Origin: Sphagnum magellanicum | Lineage: Eukaryota > Streptophyta > Sphagnopsida > Sphagnales > Sphagnaceae | Direction: 5' to 3' | Assembly (NCBI GenBank): GCA_021904315.1 | Contig: CM038914.1 | Location: 8,370,001-8,434,000, forward strand | Length of the DNA stretch: 64,000 nt | Part shown: positions 23,051 to 36,950 of the stretch, piece after piece | Position numbering within the stretch: position 1 is the first letter of the stretch | Layout: every line of letters begins with the position of its first letter | Translations under genes and position numbers: made by a program | The notes under the pieces: generated by a model | The model's database searches: none | Told to the model about the DNA's origin: nothing | What the model saw: only the letters and a program-made list of their open reading frames with translations

Positions 23051-26000
23051 AAACTTTGCTAGTTCAATTTGTTATTTGTATTTGTTACAGTAGTATTAAT
23101 TTGACTTTGTAACTACACAAATTTGAACCATTGCAAAAAATTATATTATTGAAATTGTATTAAGTAGTGTGTTTAATGATCACTATAGCTTTTTAGTAAT
23201 GTATTTGCAAGGTGCAAATGTAATTAACCTTAATGTCGAATTAAACCAATAAAAATACCTTAGAAAACAAGATGACTAATGTTTCACCCTTTCAATTTGA
23301 TGCACTAAATTGTTTTTCTTAACAATTGGAATTCAACAAAAGGTCACATGTGAATACTTGCCACATTTTTAGATTGTTTACATGAATTTGATTCTAAGAA
23401 AATTCACAACATGTTGACTTACATCATATTTTATTCAACTTTATCTATTACTTTCATACAAGATGATGAAAATATTTTATAAACATGTTTGTTGTCAAAA
23501 CTAAAAATCGATCTTTTTAGTTTTCCAAGGTAAATTCATTTTCCTTTGTTGCCTAGACGACAATAATAACAAGATTTAACCATAATTGGTTACATATTAG
23601 ATCTAACATTTTATTTCTTTTTTCAAAATCTTTCTATAATGTGGTTACCTACCAAAGGCCTAAGGAAGAAATTTGGCAATTATTTTTTAACATTTGGAGT
23701 CTAGTGAATTCAAGTCATTTAAAAAACCTTTTATTATGTTGTTCAACCTTTTTTTTCCCTACAAAATGGTGAAAATTTGCCACAATAAAAGATTTTGTTC
23801 CAAGGGATATGACTACATACCTTTTACTTCATAATGATATACTTACCAAAAAAAAGTGATAAACCACTACATGATTCATCAATTTTTAACAAAATATAAC
23901 TATACATGCTACATTAATTTGACGACATACACATACTATTTTTTAATTAAAAAATCCAATTTGTGGTTAAAGAAAACATCCCAACAACAAAAGCCATAGC
24001 TTAGCTACATTTACATAAAGTTGTACCAAGGTTTGAAAGTAATGTCAATTTAGAAAATTTTATAATCCTAGAGCTTGGACTTGGGAATGGTGTTGTCAAT
24101 GAGGTATTCCAAATATACAACCCCAAAAAATGACCCAATAGAACAAAAACATATAATCCATCTCCCAACTCTTTTTTTTAATAGACTTTAGTTTTTATAT
24201 GAAAAAATACATAACATTATTTCACATTGTTTTGGATGAACTTTCAAAGACGTGGTCACTATTTCACCAATGTCAAAAACAATGTCATATCAACATTAAA
24301 TAAATGAATATAATCACATCAAAATGTTGAAAATTTGAAGGTATCAACTTTTGTTAATGCCAATTATTATTTCTCTAATTATGAAGGATAATATGAATCA
24401 TTCAATCACATAATAATACGCGATCAAAAACTATGACATCAAAGAACTTTAAATATGCATAACATCCATGTAACTCTTTCTCTTACATACATAGTTTACA
24501 AAACGTTAATAATATTAAGAGATTTACAATTTGAAGATCTTAAAAAATCCATGCCACGTAAATTAATTACTAGAAGTTTCATGATATCTAAATCACTTGA
24601 CACACAATCAAAACCGATAGATAATCAACTTATGTCACACAATAATAGAAATATGATTAAATTATGTTCTTGAAATCCTAAATGAAATTATGGCACATGT
24701 CCAAATACATAATCCATATTGAATAGAAAATTGTGGACTACTAAATACACAAATACATATTTACTTGAAAAAATTGCATGACGAATGAACAAACATTTGT
24801 CAATCACTCTGCAAATAATTTATGTTGGCCATAACCAAAAACCAACAAAATGAGCAACATTCATATCGTAATTTATGTGGCAAAAATTTGATATAAACAT
24901 AAATACAAAAATGTATACAAAAGACTCGCCAAATGACAAGATATAACCATTATTATATATATATATATTTATTTGTTTGGGAAAAAAATTTAGTGTAAAT
25001 TTGATTAATTTTGCTACTTCATGGAAAAAAAATGCCAAATTTTCATTATTGGAAAGTTGAATTTTTTATTTATTTATTATCATTAACATATAATTCTCAT
25101 GAGAATTAAGAATTTTTTTGCTCCCTTTTAGCCCATTGAAACCCTCCAAAATCACTTTATTTATAAATAAATAAAATTGATGATGAATTTAGCTTTTAGG
25201 CTAATTTATTTTGCCAGTAAAAAAAAAAGGCTGGGTTGGTAATATGCCATTATTGTTGGACAAGGGGTATTTGATTTTAAAATAGGCCTCTATTTCAATT
25301 TTAAAAATCATTTCATAATCCGAGAAGTACCTACCTCTTTCCGACTTTTTAAAAAACCTCAAAGAATCGACAATTTTCATCGAAACAAACCTGTAATAAG
25401 TGGCTAGTATTTGTGGCCGATTATTTTTATTTTTATTTTTATTCAAAAAATTGAGAACTATTACCACACGGTATAGCTTAGTACCTAGCTTGGCTCGGCA
25501 CTAATTAATTATTTTTTGGGATTTGCCAAAAAAAATCTGAAAAATACTTACATGCCTTGCCAAAAATCAGAAAGAAAACTCTATTAAAGCACACTAGCTT
25601 CATTTATTTTGTATAGTGCATAATCGTAAAAATATTATTATTTTTTACTGAAATAAATGACCCCAAAAAAAAAAAAGGAATAATTATTAAGCACCTTGCT
25701 ACCGAACCAGCCCAGGTATCAGGGTATCGGAAATCGGGTATTTGATTTTCTTATTTAAATATACCCGCCGGTTCTAACTACCAAACCAGACACCCTGAAT
25801 GTGAAAATCCGGTTCCACATTGCACAACAGGGTTCGGGTTTTTCTTTTTTTTAAAAAGAAAAAGAAAAAGAATTAAAGGAAGGAAGGAAGGAAGGAAGGA
25901 AAAAGAAAGTAAGATAAAGTTTTGTAGGGTTGCAGCAGATAAAAAGAGAAGCTCATAACAGCTTCAGTGTAAAAGAAAATACATGAAAAGAAAAAGGAAG

Positions 26001-26219
26001 GAAAAAAAAGAAAAAGAAGATAAAGAAAGGAAAGGAAGAAGTTCAGTTTAGAAAGGGACTAAAGAAAAGAAATTAAAAGAAAAGGAAATGAAGAGAAAAG
26101 AAAAAGAAGAAGTGAGCAGCAAGCGACCTGTAGGATTTCCTCTACGAATACGTCTGTTTTCGTATATCGTACGTAGTCTGATTTCGTATATTGTACGTAT
26201 ATTGGTATAGTTGAAGAAG
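23051..26219. other. AT-rich gene-free spacer
   Basis: Very AT-rich sequence with scattered short frames and no recognisable domain. It includes a (TA)n run at about 24955-24968, a (GGAA)n tract at 25877-25900 and a purine-rich block from 25850 to 26110. The first part may be further debris of the hAT remnant. Confidence 0.45.
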
Positions 26220-27617
26220 AAATACGCATACGTCCCTTGTAGAGCGGGCCCGCTATTATTGCGCGGGCGACATGGAAAGTGGTCCTCAACAATAACACTC
26301 CGGAAATTTCTACTGTCCACCGGTCCCCACGCCTCCGTCCCTTGTGTTAAGTTCTTACACTACGGACTCTCACACCGTGTGCCCCCCCCGCCCCTGAGCT
26401 TCTTCCCCGGCGCGTGGTGCTGGTGGCGATGGTCGTGCAGACGATCGTGGTAATGGGTTGCGGCGACGAGGAAGCAGAAGCGATCTCTGGATATGGGTTG
26501 CTAGACTTGTTCTAAATCTGCCACAAAATCGTAAGATCTGTGAGTTTTCTCTGCCAGGTTTTTTTGTTTTCTCTCAGTCCTCTTCGATTTCTTTTCTCTT
26601 TTTTTTTTGGGAGGGGGTTGCAGCAGGGGTGGGTTTGCTTTTTCAGGAGGCGTCTGTTTCTTGTCTTGTGTTCTTTTTGTTTTATTTTCCTTTTGGAGTG
26701 GAATTTTCAGTTCTCGACTCTCTTTTGTGTCTCTTGTTGTGGTCGGAGAGGGAGGGAAAAAGAGTGTTTTTTGTAGTGTTGTTGCGTGTTTGCTTGCTTG
26801 GAGTTTATGTTTATGTTTTTCTTTTTTCCTACTTACTTTCTTCTTTTTCCCTTCGGAAGTTCGATAATTTGGATTCAGAAGAGATTTGGAGGCTCGGATC
26901 TCTTCATCAGTTTGACTGATGCTGCATTGTGGAAGATAATCTTGTTTTGGTTTTATTGGGATTTTAGGGTTATGGCCACTATAGCAGTAGAACTCTCTCT
27001 GTGTGACTTCCGTTGTGGATAACAGGATTTGCTTCTCTTTTATGCACATTTTGCTCAAAAGTCAACCCTTGCAAAGAACACCGGTTGCTCATTTCACAAG
27101 ATCTTTCTCATAAGAAAATTTCCTTTGTGTTGGGCACGGGCATTGGTGGCAGAAATAGGTGTGTATGTATGTATCTTGGAGGTTGCTTGAATTGGCACAT
27201 CCTGAGCTTACCTTGCTGCTCCTGTTGTCAGGGATCTAGGGTATTCATTGCAACATTGGGATCAGTCTTCCATTGGAAGGTTCTTGCTTGGCTGGAGCTT
27301 AAATCTAGCCAGAGAGAGGAAACCACTCACTCGTTGCCCTCAATAATGTGCTTCGGATGCAACAGATCACCAGTGCCAGCTGAAAGATCAAAAGTAAGTG
27401 ACAAAGGGTCTTTTCACACACGAAAAAACATCCTTTAGCGCTGTTGGGAGTTGGAGCATCTGAGCGGTAACAAACTTGACAGAAGGTATCGAGGAGGTGG
27501 GTACTTGCTGATGATTGTGAAATACTACTACTCAAAGTCATGATTTCTGGAGGATGAGATCATCTGAATCCATGATTCTTTCATGGTTGTACTGAGGTAC
27601 CACCACAGAGTGGCTCA
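26220..27617 (+). promoter_or_regulatory. GC-rich promoter/leader region of VPS54
   Basis: After 6 kb of AT-rich DNA, a GC-rich block starts at about 26236 (GCGGGCCCGC) and runs to about 26480, as expected of a hypomethylated plant promoter and first exon. A good donor (ATC|GTAAGATCTG near 26530) followed by pyrimidine-rich sequence suggests a non-coding first exon and a leader intron of several hundred bases. The open frames between 26458 and 27438 carry no known motif. Transcript limits are inferred. Confidence 0.45.
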
Positions 27618-30600
27618 ATGGATGGCCCTGTTTTACCTGGGATGCCTTCAACTGAGTTGCAAAGAAATGGAGGTTCAAGCTTAAGTAAAGCTGGATCAAG
27701 CATCAAGCATGGTGTCACCACTGCACTGAGCAAGCAATCCTCTTCAGGTTTTGCAAACCAGAGTGATGCAAGTCACTATGGGCAAAGTCTTGCATCGGTG
27801 CTCAATAATCCACACCTGGGGAAGTCTGGAATCTATAGCAATGATAGTACTTGGGGAACATGGCTCTTTCCTGTTCCAAATGACCTAAATGCTGAAGCTG
27901 TGCCACCAACTCTGCCATCTGGGACCCTGACAGAGATTTCTAAAAGTGATTTCAAGGTCTACTTGGACTTGATCTCTGAGCCATACAGTCGTTTTGCGGA
28001 TGTAAGAGAGCATGCGAACCGAGAACAAAGCAATGAAGGTAATGCAGTGGCAGCAGCAGATCTGGAAGCAGAAGGGCGGGGCACACAAGGGGAAGGGCTT
28101 GTTGCTTGTCTCCGAGAGATTCCATCTCTTTATTTTGATGAAGACTTTGCACTTGAGAAAGGATCAACATTCCAAGCAGCTTGTCCTTTCTCTTCCCTCC
28201 CACAAAACATGCTTCTCCAAGAAAAGTTATCTCATTACCTTGATCTTGTGGAGGTTCACTTGGTCAAGGAAATTTCAGCTCGCTCCGACTCATTCTTCAA
28301 GGCACTTGACCAGCTCGAAGATCTCAACAGTAGAATAGTGGGCTCTTGTGATCAGATTCATGAACTTCAAGCCACTGTAAATGTTCTCAGTGAAAATCTG
28401 ATTGAACCTGCTCGGCGAGTTCAGTCTCTGGAAATGCGCCGTCATAACCTCTTGGCTTTGATTGAAAAGCTCAAGTTTGTGGAGTATGTCAATCAGGCCA
28501 TTGCTGCCATGCGACTGGTAAGATGTTTTTTCAGATAACGGGTTGTTGTGTTTGGCCATCCTTGCTGCATACTATTTTAACAACTTGATAGAGTGCCAAT
28601 GATCTGTGTGTGATTGCTTGTTCAACAGCTTGTAGCAGCTGCAGATACTGCTGGCTCCCTTGATGTAATTGATGACCTACGCCTTCTCCTGGTATGCTCC
28701 TTCCAGGTTGCCCTTTGATTACAGATTCTTAGGGCTTCTTTAGAGAATAAGACCTGATCACAATCAGCTGCCAGCCCTCTGGATGGATTGCTATGTGACA
28801 CATTTTAAAGAATTTGCTATGCAGGTCAGAAAGTGCAAAGCTTGAAGCAATCATGTTCAGTTTCCTAATGATCCTGCAACATGCAAGCTTCATGTATCTG
28901 GTGTCTTAGTGTAGATAGTTACAGGCCACATCTAGCTAATGTTGTACCCCAGCTGAGAGATATTTTCGTTTCTGTATGGGCAGGAAGGTGATGAGCTGGT
29001 TGGACTCCACTGTTTCCGACATCTGGGTGACCAACTAACGGCAGCCATGGAGTCTGTGAATAGGTGACAACCTTTGATAGCTAGCCATGATTCTTTAAAA
29101 GTTCTTCCTGTTCAAAATACCCCTTTTGGGTTCATAGCAATGACATCACCTGTCTTTCATATGGGTCTTTTTTGCAGTGTGCTGGCTGCTGACTTTGTGA
29201 GGGCAGCAGTTCACGACTCAGCAGATTTGGAATCCAGTGCAATTTTGGCCAAGTTCAACACGAAAGGAAAAGGTTTTGTAGTGAAGGAACTTGCGTTGTC
29301 TGAGGTACATCCAAGTTGCAGGCAGAATTCTCTATAATTATGGTTCTTGGTATGAATGGAACATGTAGTTCCTCAAGATGTGCGATTATAATGCTTAGCC
29401 ATTTTTCATCTTGCTGCAGTGCATTTGTTAGAAATTCTATAACAGTATAGGGAATGGTGGTTGTGTGCATGTCTCCACTAATTTCGTTTAGTACTGAAAA
29501 CCTTGCAAAGAAGTCTCTGGTATACAGTCTCCCCATTACAAAGCATCCATACTGGGATGTGTTCATGGACTAGGGTAAAGCACATTGGGTATTGTTTATT
29601 CTTGCTGTGACTGTTGAACTGCTGTCTGCAATGGTTTTTGTTTGTCCTTTACTGTGCCCCATGACATGAATAGGAGTGTCATTGAAGTCTGGTTCATGGT
29701 GGTTACCTGCAGGTGCATGTAGGTGATGATGAAGAAAATGGCTTAAGAGACCAACTTTTGCCAATTGTGGTTGGCTTGCTAAGAACAGTACGTAGTCTAC
29801 ACATTTATATATCTCAGTCATTTTGGCAGGACTCAATTCAAAACCCTAATTTTCCTGGATTTGTGTTCTGTGTGCCTCAATGTGGGTTATTACAATCAAT
29901 GCCCAAGATTTGCATCTTGTGATCACTCAACACAAAAGCTGGTGAATGCTTGGATGTGAGGTGATGTTAAGCAGAGAAGGTTTCTTTGTGGTTGTGTGGG
30001 AGCAGTCAAAGCTGCCTGCAGTTTTGCGTGTGTACAGAGACACACTGAACACAGACATCAAGGCTGCCATCAGAACAGTCGTGGCTGAGCTTCTTCCGGT
30101 TTTGTTTACACGTGCACCTGATGGCGATCTTCCCTCTGCAGACCGACAAGCGGACATGGAAGGTGTGTGAGCTTTTATTAAAACTCCAACTCTAGATTCT
30201 TTAATTGCTCCACAAGGTTTGTCAGGGGTTTCATGACTTTCCTATAGATTACACATGTGACCTTACAACAGTTCATAAGCGGGCTAGAGATCCCATTCTC
30301 TGGGATAAGAGTTGGATCTTCAAAGGTGTTTTGCTGGTTCACACCTTGCCTTTTTGCCTTTGCTTTTTGTGTTCTTGGTTGCTTTAATGGAGTATTTAGT
30401 GTTCCATCGAGGTTGATGTCTCTTTTGGTGGTGCAGTTGGGGGTGTATCACTGGCATACAAGTTGCGGGGCTTGTCAGCTGAAAGCTTTGTACAGTTGCT
30501 ATCTGCTGTTTTTGCTACAGTCCAGGTATGGTGATATCTCTCCTTCTACTTGTAAAGATTACTTTGTATGAGCACTTTCTAGGTGTCTATGGCACCCATG

Positions 30601-33600
30601 CCCCAGCGGTATTCCTTTTTCAAATCAAAGATTGTTTGTTTGGGAAATTTCTGAAAGTCTGCAGTTCCCAATATGGACTTGCTATCCAAATTTACCCATT
30701 GGGTGTTGGAAAAATCATGTCATGACATTTTCACGTGTACCAGTGGCAATTTGATTAAATGTCCTTCAACTAGATTCTTTCCTTTGAGCCATCACCACAA
30801 GAATGAGTTCCCAATAGCCATGTTGGGTCCAGGATCCACATCCCTGGTGACTTCCATGCCTTGCATGGATCCAGAACCATGATTATACTTGTGTGCTGAT
30901 GACCTTTAACATGGCTATGACTCCTGTTATGGGGCTTTATATGTGAGCAGCAAGACGCCAAAGGAAGACCGCATGATATGGGCTCTTGTATAGCTTGTGC
31001 AAAGAAGTTTCAGTAAGAATCAAACCAGGTCAAAATTGCTGACAACTCCAAGAGCCAACCCATAAGGGAACTTTTGGAGAAAAATGGGCACAGAAGTTCT
31101 TGCTGACAGTAGATCAAGAGATAGTCTGCCACTCTGTGGCTGACAGTTGACAGTGATGGGGGATTGGAAACAGGCAAGATTGGTGCGAGCGGCAGAAGTG
31201 AGGCTCGTGATAGAGCAGATAATTGGAGGATTACAAGGGAGTTTTGCAGCAGCAGCTGTGGCAGCTGCTTTTGCATCAGGTGTTGCTGCAGCAGCAGCAG
31301 CTGAAGCTGCACAAGAAAGCCAGACAGGGTCCTCAAGTAGCAGCTCCTTGACCAGGGCAAATTCAATGAGTATCTCCCAGCAGTTTCGGTGAGCATGTTT
31401 GGCATTCCTCAAGTTGTTGCCTCCATCTGCTCTGCAATTGCTTGGTCACGGTGTACATCACTTTTCTTTTTGGATGACAAGAGAGCTGTTTTCGGGTTTC
31501 CAGAGTTGATGTCCTTCGAGAAAATACAGAGGCAGTATGTGCAACATGTGATGCTGCACATGGAAGGTGGGCCAAGCTGCTGGGAGTCCGTGCTCTCATT
31601 CATCCAAAACTGCGTCTGCAGGAGTTTGTAGGCATTTATGAAATAACTCAGGAATTCATATCAGCCACTGAGAAGGTATCTGCTAGGATCTGTAAATTTG
31701 TTCGTGCACATCTTCTAGATCCGTCTTGTAATTATCGGGGTTCATGCTCTGTGTTTCTATGTCTTGTTACTGCTTTGTCTGTTGTTTTGTCTCTACTGGC
31801 ATGAACCTGTCTGTAACTCTGTTCGGAGAGGGCTGCATAGTGCTATAGTTGTCTACAGTATCCTGATACTGTCATTTCTAGTTTGAAGAGTCTGACAAGT
31901 TATTACTGCCTCACTCAGGTTGGGGGTCGATTGGGCTACAGCATTCGAGGCACATTGCAGTCACAGTCCAAATCCTTTGTTGACTATCAACACACCCTTC
32001 GAGTATGTCTTCTTTCTCTTTTATATGGTAGTGGGTTGTCTTTTCTGTGATTATTTTGTGGTGTAGCTCATTGAGCCAGCCTTCAGTGGTGGTGTCAATC
32101 TTCTTTCCAGGATTTGCAGATTTGCCTCAGAATGAATTGAAGGGCTGCTATGATGTTTTTTTGCAGATGTCAAAGCTTGCAGCTGTTTTGGAGCAAGAGA
32201 CATGGGTAGCAGTTGATGCACCTGATGAATTTCAGGCAATTGTAGACTCTCTTACTTCAACAGAAAGCAATGGCATTATTTCACCAAGTGAGGAGGCTTC
32301 CCATGGCTCAGCAGACTTACTTGACCGATTTAGTGATGCTCCAGAGTCCTCCATAGCAGAGGAGACACCAGTACCCGACAGCACAAGAAGTCAAACTAAT
32401 GGAAAGGTGAGGCTGAAAATTAGGACATTGTCATGATATTTAGCAATGTGCAGAATTTAAAGGATGTGAGAACAAGAGAAAATAATATAAAATTTGATGC
32501 TGCCAAATAGTTTCATTCAGTACACATGCTATGGGTACTGAAGAGAAGAAAGGTAGACTCAGGTAAACAAAATGCTTAGGATCAACTATTTTCAGAATGG
32601 GTACAGAGTGCTGTAGTGATATAAGTTTTATCCTAACACCTGATGAAGTTGAAGCCTTAGGATTTATTTGTGTAGGGTTTAGGGTTTGGATGGTTGTAAG
32701 TGGTTGGCAACAGCTACCTTTAAACATGTATACCTGTAGTTGAATCTGATACGATGGCTTGAAATTTTGTTCTCCCAGATCATTACAGCTGAAGATATGA
32801 CAGACCCAGGTATTCGAGCTGGGAGCTCTACAACTGAAGGAGGAGAAAACCCAACTCCAAACAACATAAACACAGCAGTCTCGACACCGAACCCATTGCC
32901 CAGTGAAACATTGTTGTCAGATGCAGTTGCTACTAAAGGGAAAAAGGGTCGAGAGAAACCATCTGTGAAGACTCTTTATGTCCAAGGAATAACATACCAC
33001 TGTGTAAACTGGTAGTCAATCTTTTCCCATCAGCATCACAGATGTCCTTTTTTCCATCTGAAGTTGCCTTGTGTGATGGTGACCCAGCCTTTCTCTATTT
33101 GCTTATGGGAACTGCATTTTATGAATGCAGTGGGCTCATACTGTTGAAGATGATTGCTGAGTACATGGACATCAGCAATGCTCTCCCCTCTTTGGCCACA
33201 GAAGTTGTCCACCGTGTAGCTGAAATCTTGAAGCTGTATAATTCCCGTTCTTGCCAGCTGGTGCTTGGTGCTGGGGCCATGCAGGTTTCTCTCCTGATAT
33301 CCACCTATGAAACTTGTTTAGTTCCTTTGTTCTTTGTTACTGTCTGATTGTTGAATTTCCAGTCCATCAACCTGTTTTCTTTGTTTGCTTGTTTCCTAGA
33401 CATTGATGACACTTCATTCTGGGTGTTATTCATTTGGAGGGGTAGCTATGAAGTTTACAGTGCAACTGTGGCATTTGTTTTCTGCATTGGTTTCAATTTC
33501 ATCTCAGCCAGTCTACATCCTTTCTTTGTCTAAAGGGTTATTTGGGAGCTTGAATGCTTCTGTAAGAAATCTCATAAAAACTGATGTAGTTGGTCACAAG

Positions 33601-35858
33601 AAGTCTGAAAGATGATTATTTTCTATTTCCTGTTACTTTTCGTAGTGGATGCAATTGAGGTGAATTCCTGGACCTTTTGGGCTGTTGTTTGTCGATCAGG
33701 TTTCTGGGTTAAAATCTATCACAACAAAGCACTTGGCATTAGCCAGCCAGAGCATCAGCTTTTTTTACTGCCTGATTCCTGGTAAGATTCTCATCTTTCA
33801 TTATCCTGATCCTTTCTATTTGAACTGAGCTCCTTGAACAGATCTTTCCAGCAGAGTCTTGTAAGACTGATTGCCATGCATCTTACTCATGCCAGTCAAG
33901 GTCCTACTTACACCTAACATATGGCCAGAGGGTCAACAAGTAGTGACATATGCAAGCTTCACATTTTTGAGTACCATATGCACAGCTTACACACACAGAT
34001 AGTGCCAGAGCTTCAATTGGATCAGATCCAAAACCAATGCAAAGTGTCCATCAGCCTGATGGGGTCTGGTTGTGTATTTGAGGGTTGGGGCTCAAGTGAT
34101 TGTAGTCCAGACTTGGCCTTCAGGAAGTCAAATGTTGATGTCTCAATTATATATATGGCTGGATATGGCAGACATCCGGAGGCGTCTAGCAGCTCACATT
34201 CCAGAAGCACGAAAGGCACTTCTATTGACTGAGATTGACCGTGTTGGACAGGTGAATCCAAATTTTTCTACTGTCCTTGACACTCTTTTGTATACTCTTA
34301 TCATTGTGCCAAGTGAACTAGAGCAAGACTTGCAAAGGGTGTTATTTTGGGTCAGTAGCCTGGTAAGTCTATGACCATTCCTTCTGGTAATCCTTCTCTG
34401 CCCATCAGTATTTTCAGAAGGCTTTATTACTGTATAGAAGTATGGGTAATGAAGGGATAGCACTTGCATGATACTATGTGCTGTACACCTTGTTTGCTTA
34501 TGGTGTCTATGTCCTTATCCTTTCACTAGTAAAAATATAATAGAATTCATTGGTTTTGGGGTTGGAGTGTTTCAGGATTACAAAGTACACAGAGATGAGA
34601 TCCACTCAAAACTTGTTGCAATCATGAAAGAGCGATTGCTTGTGCATCTCAAGACACTCCCTCAGGTTGCTGAGACCTGGAACCGGCCTGATGATGGTGA
34701 TAATCAGCCCAGCCAGTATGCCCGGACTTTGACTAAGGTGGGATGTTCAAAACCAACTGATCTTTCCATTCAAGAGCAATCAGAAATTTCTATGGACCCT
34801 AAACCCTAAACCCTTAAGTTTCAAAACTCTAAACTCTAAACCCTAAATCTGGGCATTCAAGAATTTCCAAGAGAGCTGCATATGTCATGCTTCTTGTCTG
34901 TTCTGGTGGTCGATTGTATGCAGTTGTGTCATTTATACTCTGCTTCACATATGTAGTTGGGTGACACCAATTCTATTGTATGCAGGAAGTTGGGCTTCTG
35001 CACAAGGTTTTGTCACCATTGCTATTGGATTCAGATTTGAGATCAATTTTTATGTAAGCATCCATTGATAGCCCTTCATGTGATTAGGAAAATGTCTGTC
35101 AAATCTGCAGTTGCTTTTGTCTTTCAGAATTTGCTAAATACTTATGTACTCTAGGACATGTGAAGGAGCAGTGAAGATATGATCTTCTGGAATGTGTTTT
35201 CTGCTCTAGGTTTGTAGATCTCGACATGTCATTTTGTTGTTGACTAAATCTTAAATGCAAGCAAAATGTAGTGGGCTCCTAGTGATGCTTGAGTAGGTAA
35301 CACTGACTTGAAGCTCATGGCTGTATGAATCTGGTCATTAAGCAATTCTTCAGGGGAGGAATTGTCAATCACTGGCGCACATAGAAATCCCAATCAGTTG
35401 GTGGAGCAATCTTTCTTAATTCATTCATAGTTTACTGAGTTTCAGCATTGTTTTGACAGGCGGATTGTTCTACTCTTCCACTCTCAACTCACGACAGCAT
35501 TTTCCAAGTTAGACATAACCACCCCCCAAGCAAACCGCAGGTACATATATCCAAACCTTCCAGACTCCAAACAGCATAACTATGGTATATGCTTGCAGCC
35601 ATACAGTGGTCAGGAGACATATTTTCTTCCAGGTTGAACTGTCAGCAGTAAGCATGTTATCTGCCACAACCCTCTCTCTCTCTCTCTCAGAGACACTAAT
35701 AGTGTGTGGTTTATGACAGATTGTTTAGAGACATGCATCTGATTTTGTCATGTATTCATGGATTACCATCAAATAACATGGATGCTACTGGAGCTCAGAA
35801 ACCAGGGCAGCTTGACGAGTTTTTGTCACAGAGATTTGGGAGCGAACCGCCTCCATAG
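27618..35858 (+). CDS. VPS54: VPS54, subunit of the GARP tethering complex
   Basis: Nineteen exons: 27618-28517, 28629-28691, 28984-29063, 29178-29304, 29713-29787, 30006-30162, 30437-30525, 31174-31388, 31504-31675, 31919-32002, 32167-32406, 32779-33011, 33131-33284, 33700-33781, 34172-34251, 34576-34737, 34986-35053, 35460-35540, 35720-35858. They join in phase to 1066 aa (Arabidopsis VPS54 ~1030). Diagnostic segments are VYLDLISEPYSRFADVREH (exon 1), a coiled coil with the VNVLSENLIEPARRVQ region (exon 1), LVRAAEVRLVIEQI (exon 8), and VNCGLILLKMIAEYMDI, QLVLGAGAMQVSGLKSIT and DYKVHRDEIHSKLV in the C-terminal VPS54 domain. It acts with VPS51, VPS52 and VPS53 to tether endosome-derived vesicles at the trans-Golgi network. 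Exon 8 codes an alanine-rich stretch from GCA/GCT repeats, and exon 11 a Ser/Glu-rich linker; both are likely disordered. The start is the first in-frame ATG of the conserved exon. Confidence 0.95.
32672..32690. repeat. Short TTTAGGG tract in VPS54 intron 11
   Basis: Two to three TTTAGGG units lie about 100 bases before the acceptor at 32778. Confidence 0.7.
34797..34850. repeat. Degenerate CCCTAAA tract in VPS54 intron 16
   Basis: About six CCCTAAA-like units (some CTCTAAA) begin about 60 bases after the donor at 34738. Confidence 0.75.
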
Positions 35859-36354
35859 AGAGAAGGAAGTGCACTAACCTTGTTGATGATGTCAAATGGA
35901 GATGATACAAGGGATATAAAAAGGGGCAAGAAGCTCCACTAGAGTTCTTAGTATTTGTTGGCAAAATGGCTTCTCCTTTCTGTGGAAAAAAGAAACCATT
36001 CTCTACATGACTTAGATGTGCATTTGATTTTGTCGTGTAGGTACCAGTAGTTAGTTAGCAGGTATCATTCTTTTGGATAAGACACTGTGTTTTCTGTTGC
36101 TCTGTCATGTCATATGGTGCATAATGACAACAGCTTTGCTCACTGTTATTATCTTTAGTGCACAGAGACACTACTGCCATATATGTCCCCCATGTACAAT
36201 TCTCCAACATATCTTTTTCATTCATTGGAGGGTGGAAATCTGCCAAATGGAAGATCTCTTCTGAGTTTCTTGGGTTATGACACAGGTGATGAAACTTCAT
36301 TCTTCAAACTTTGTAGCTATGATCCAACTATAAGGTTATGGGTTCTGCCCCTTA
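35859..36354. other. VPS54 downstream region
   Basis: Probable 3' UTR and spacer. No gene was recognised up to the first MITE. Confidence 0.45.
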
Positions 36355-36721
36355 GAGAATCCCTACTGGTGTTCAGTATGTGACCCTGCAAAAATATTTC
36401 TCACATCCAAGTTCAGTTATTTACTTTTTTGCAACACCACCCATAAGACTGCAAGAGGCACTGCAAACAGGTTGCAATTACTAATAGCAAACCACCTGGA
36501 CCAATCATTATGATTGGCCTATCAAAAACAGGGTGCAGCAGTCAGATCATATTTATTACACTCTTTTCTAGCGGGTGAAGAGCTTTGCTGCGGTTTTCAC
36601 CAGCCTAGCAAACTGAACAAGTATGCAGGAGAAATCTCCTGGGCCAAACTGGCATATGTTGACTTTTCTTCATCTGACTTTAATGTGCAGGTTCACATAG
36701 TGAGCACAGGTGGGGATTCTC
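36355..36721. mobile_element. MITE copy 1 (Tourist/PIF-Harbinger-like)
   Basis: A 367-bp non-coding element homologous over its length to 56485-56861. Its ends are ~40-bp imperfect terminal inverted repeats starting GAGAATCCC and each containing TATGTGA(C/A)CCTGCA. Flanks are TTA and TTC, an imperfect trinucleotide duplication; copy 2 has an exact TAA pair. Shared internal block: AAACCACCTGGACCA. Confidence 0.75.
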
Positions 36722-36730
36722 TTCCCTCTG

Positions 36731-36950
36731 GAGCAGCTACACTGGAGCTCATTATGTGGCCCAGCCCATCAAAATAAAAATGGATGAAGAAAAGTCTACG
36801 CTTTTGAACCAAAACCATTTTGTTAACTAATAGGAAACATGTATGGTTTGCTGATAGAAACCACTTGGACCAATCATTATGGTTGACCAATCAGAAACAA
36901 GGAGTGGCAGTCTACTGGTATTTATTATGCTTCATTGTGTGTTTTACAAA
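36731..36950. mobile_element. Third, diverged MITE relative beside copy 1
   Basis: It starts GAGCAGCTACACTGGAGCTC, like the GAGCATCTCCAGTGG terminus of copy 2, carries GATGAAGAAAAGTC, and repeats the internal block (AAACCACTTGGACCA, then TTTATTATGCTTC). The right end is unclear. It lies only about 10 bases after copy 1, so the two are tandem or nested. Confidence 0.5.

Noticed and set aside
26501-27058. 185-aa open frame on the - strand
   Set aside because: It lies antisense to the VPS54 leader, is Lys/Glu/Pro-rich from low-complexity DNA and shows no domain.
30820-30885. Short GGATCC-containing inverted repeat in VPS54 intron 7
   Set aside because: The pairing is too short and imperfect to stand out from chance.
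31010-31412. ~130-aa frames antisense to VPS54 exon 8
   Set aside because: Shadow frames of the GCA/GCT-rich exon, whose + strand frame matches VPS54.
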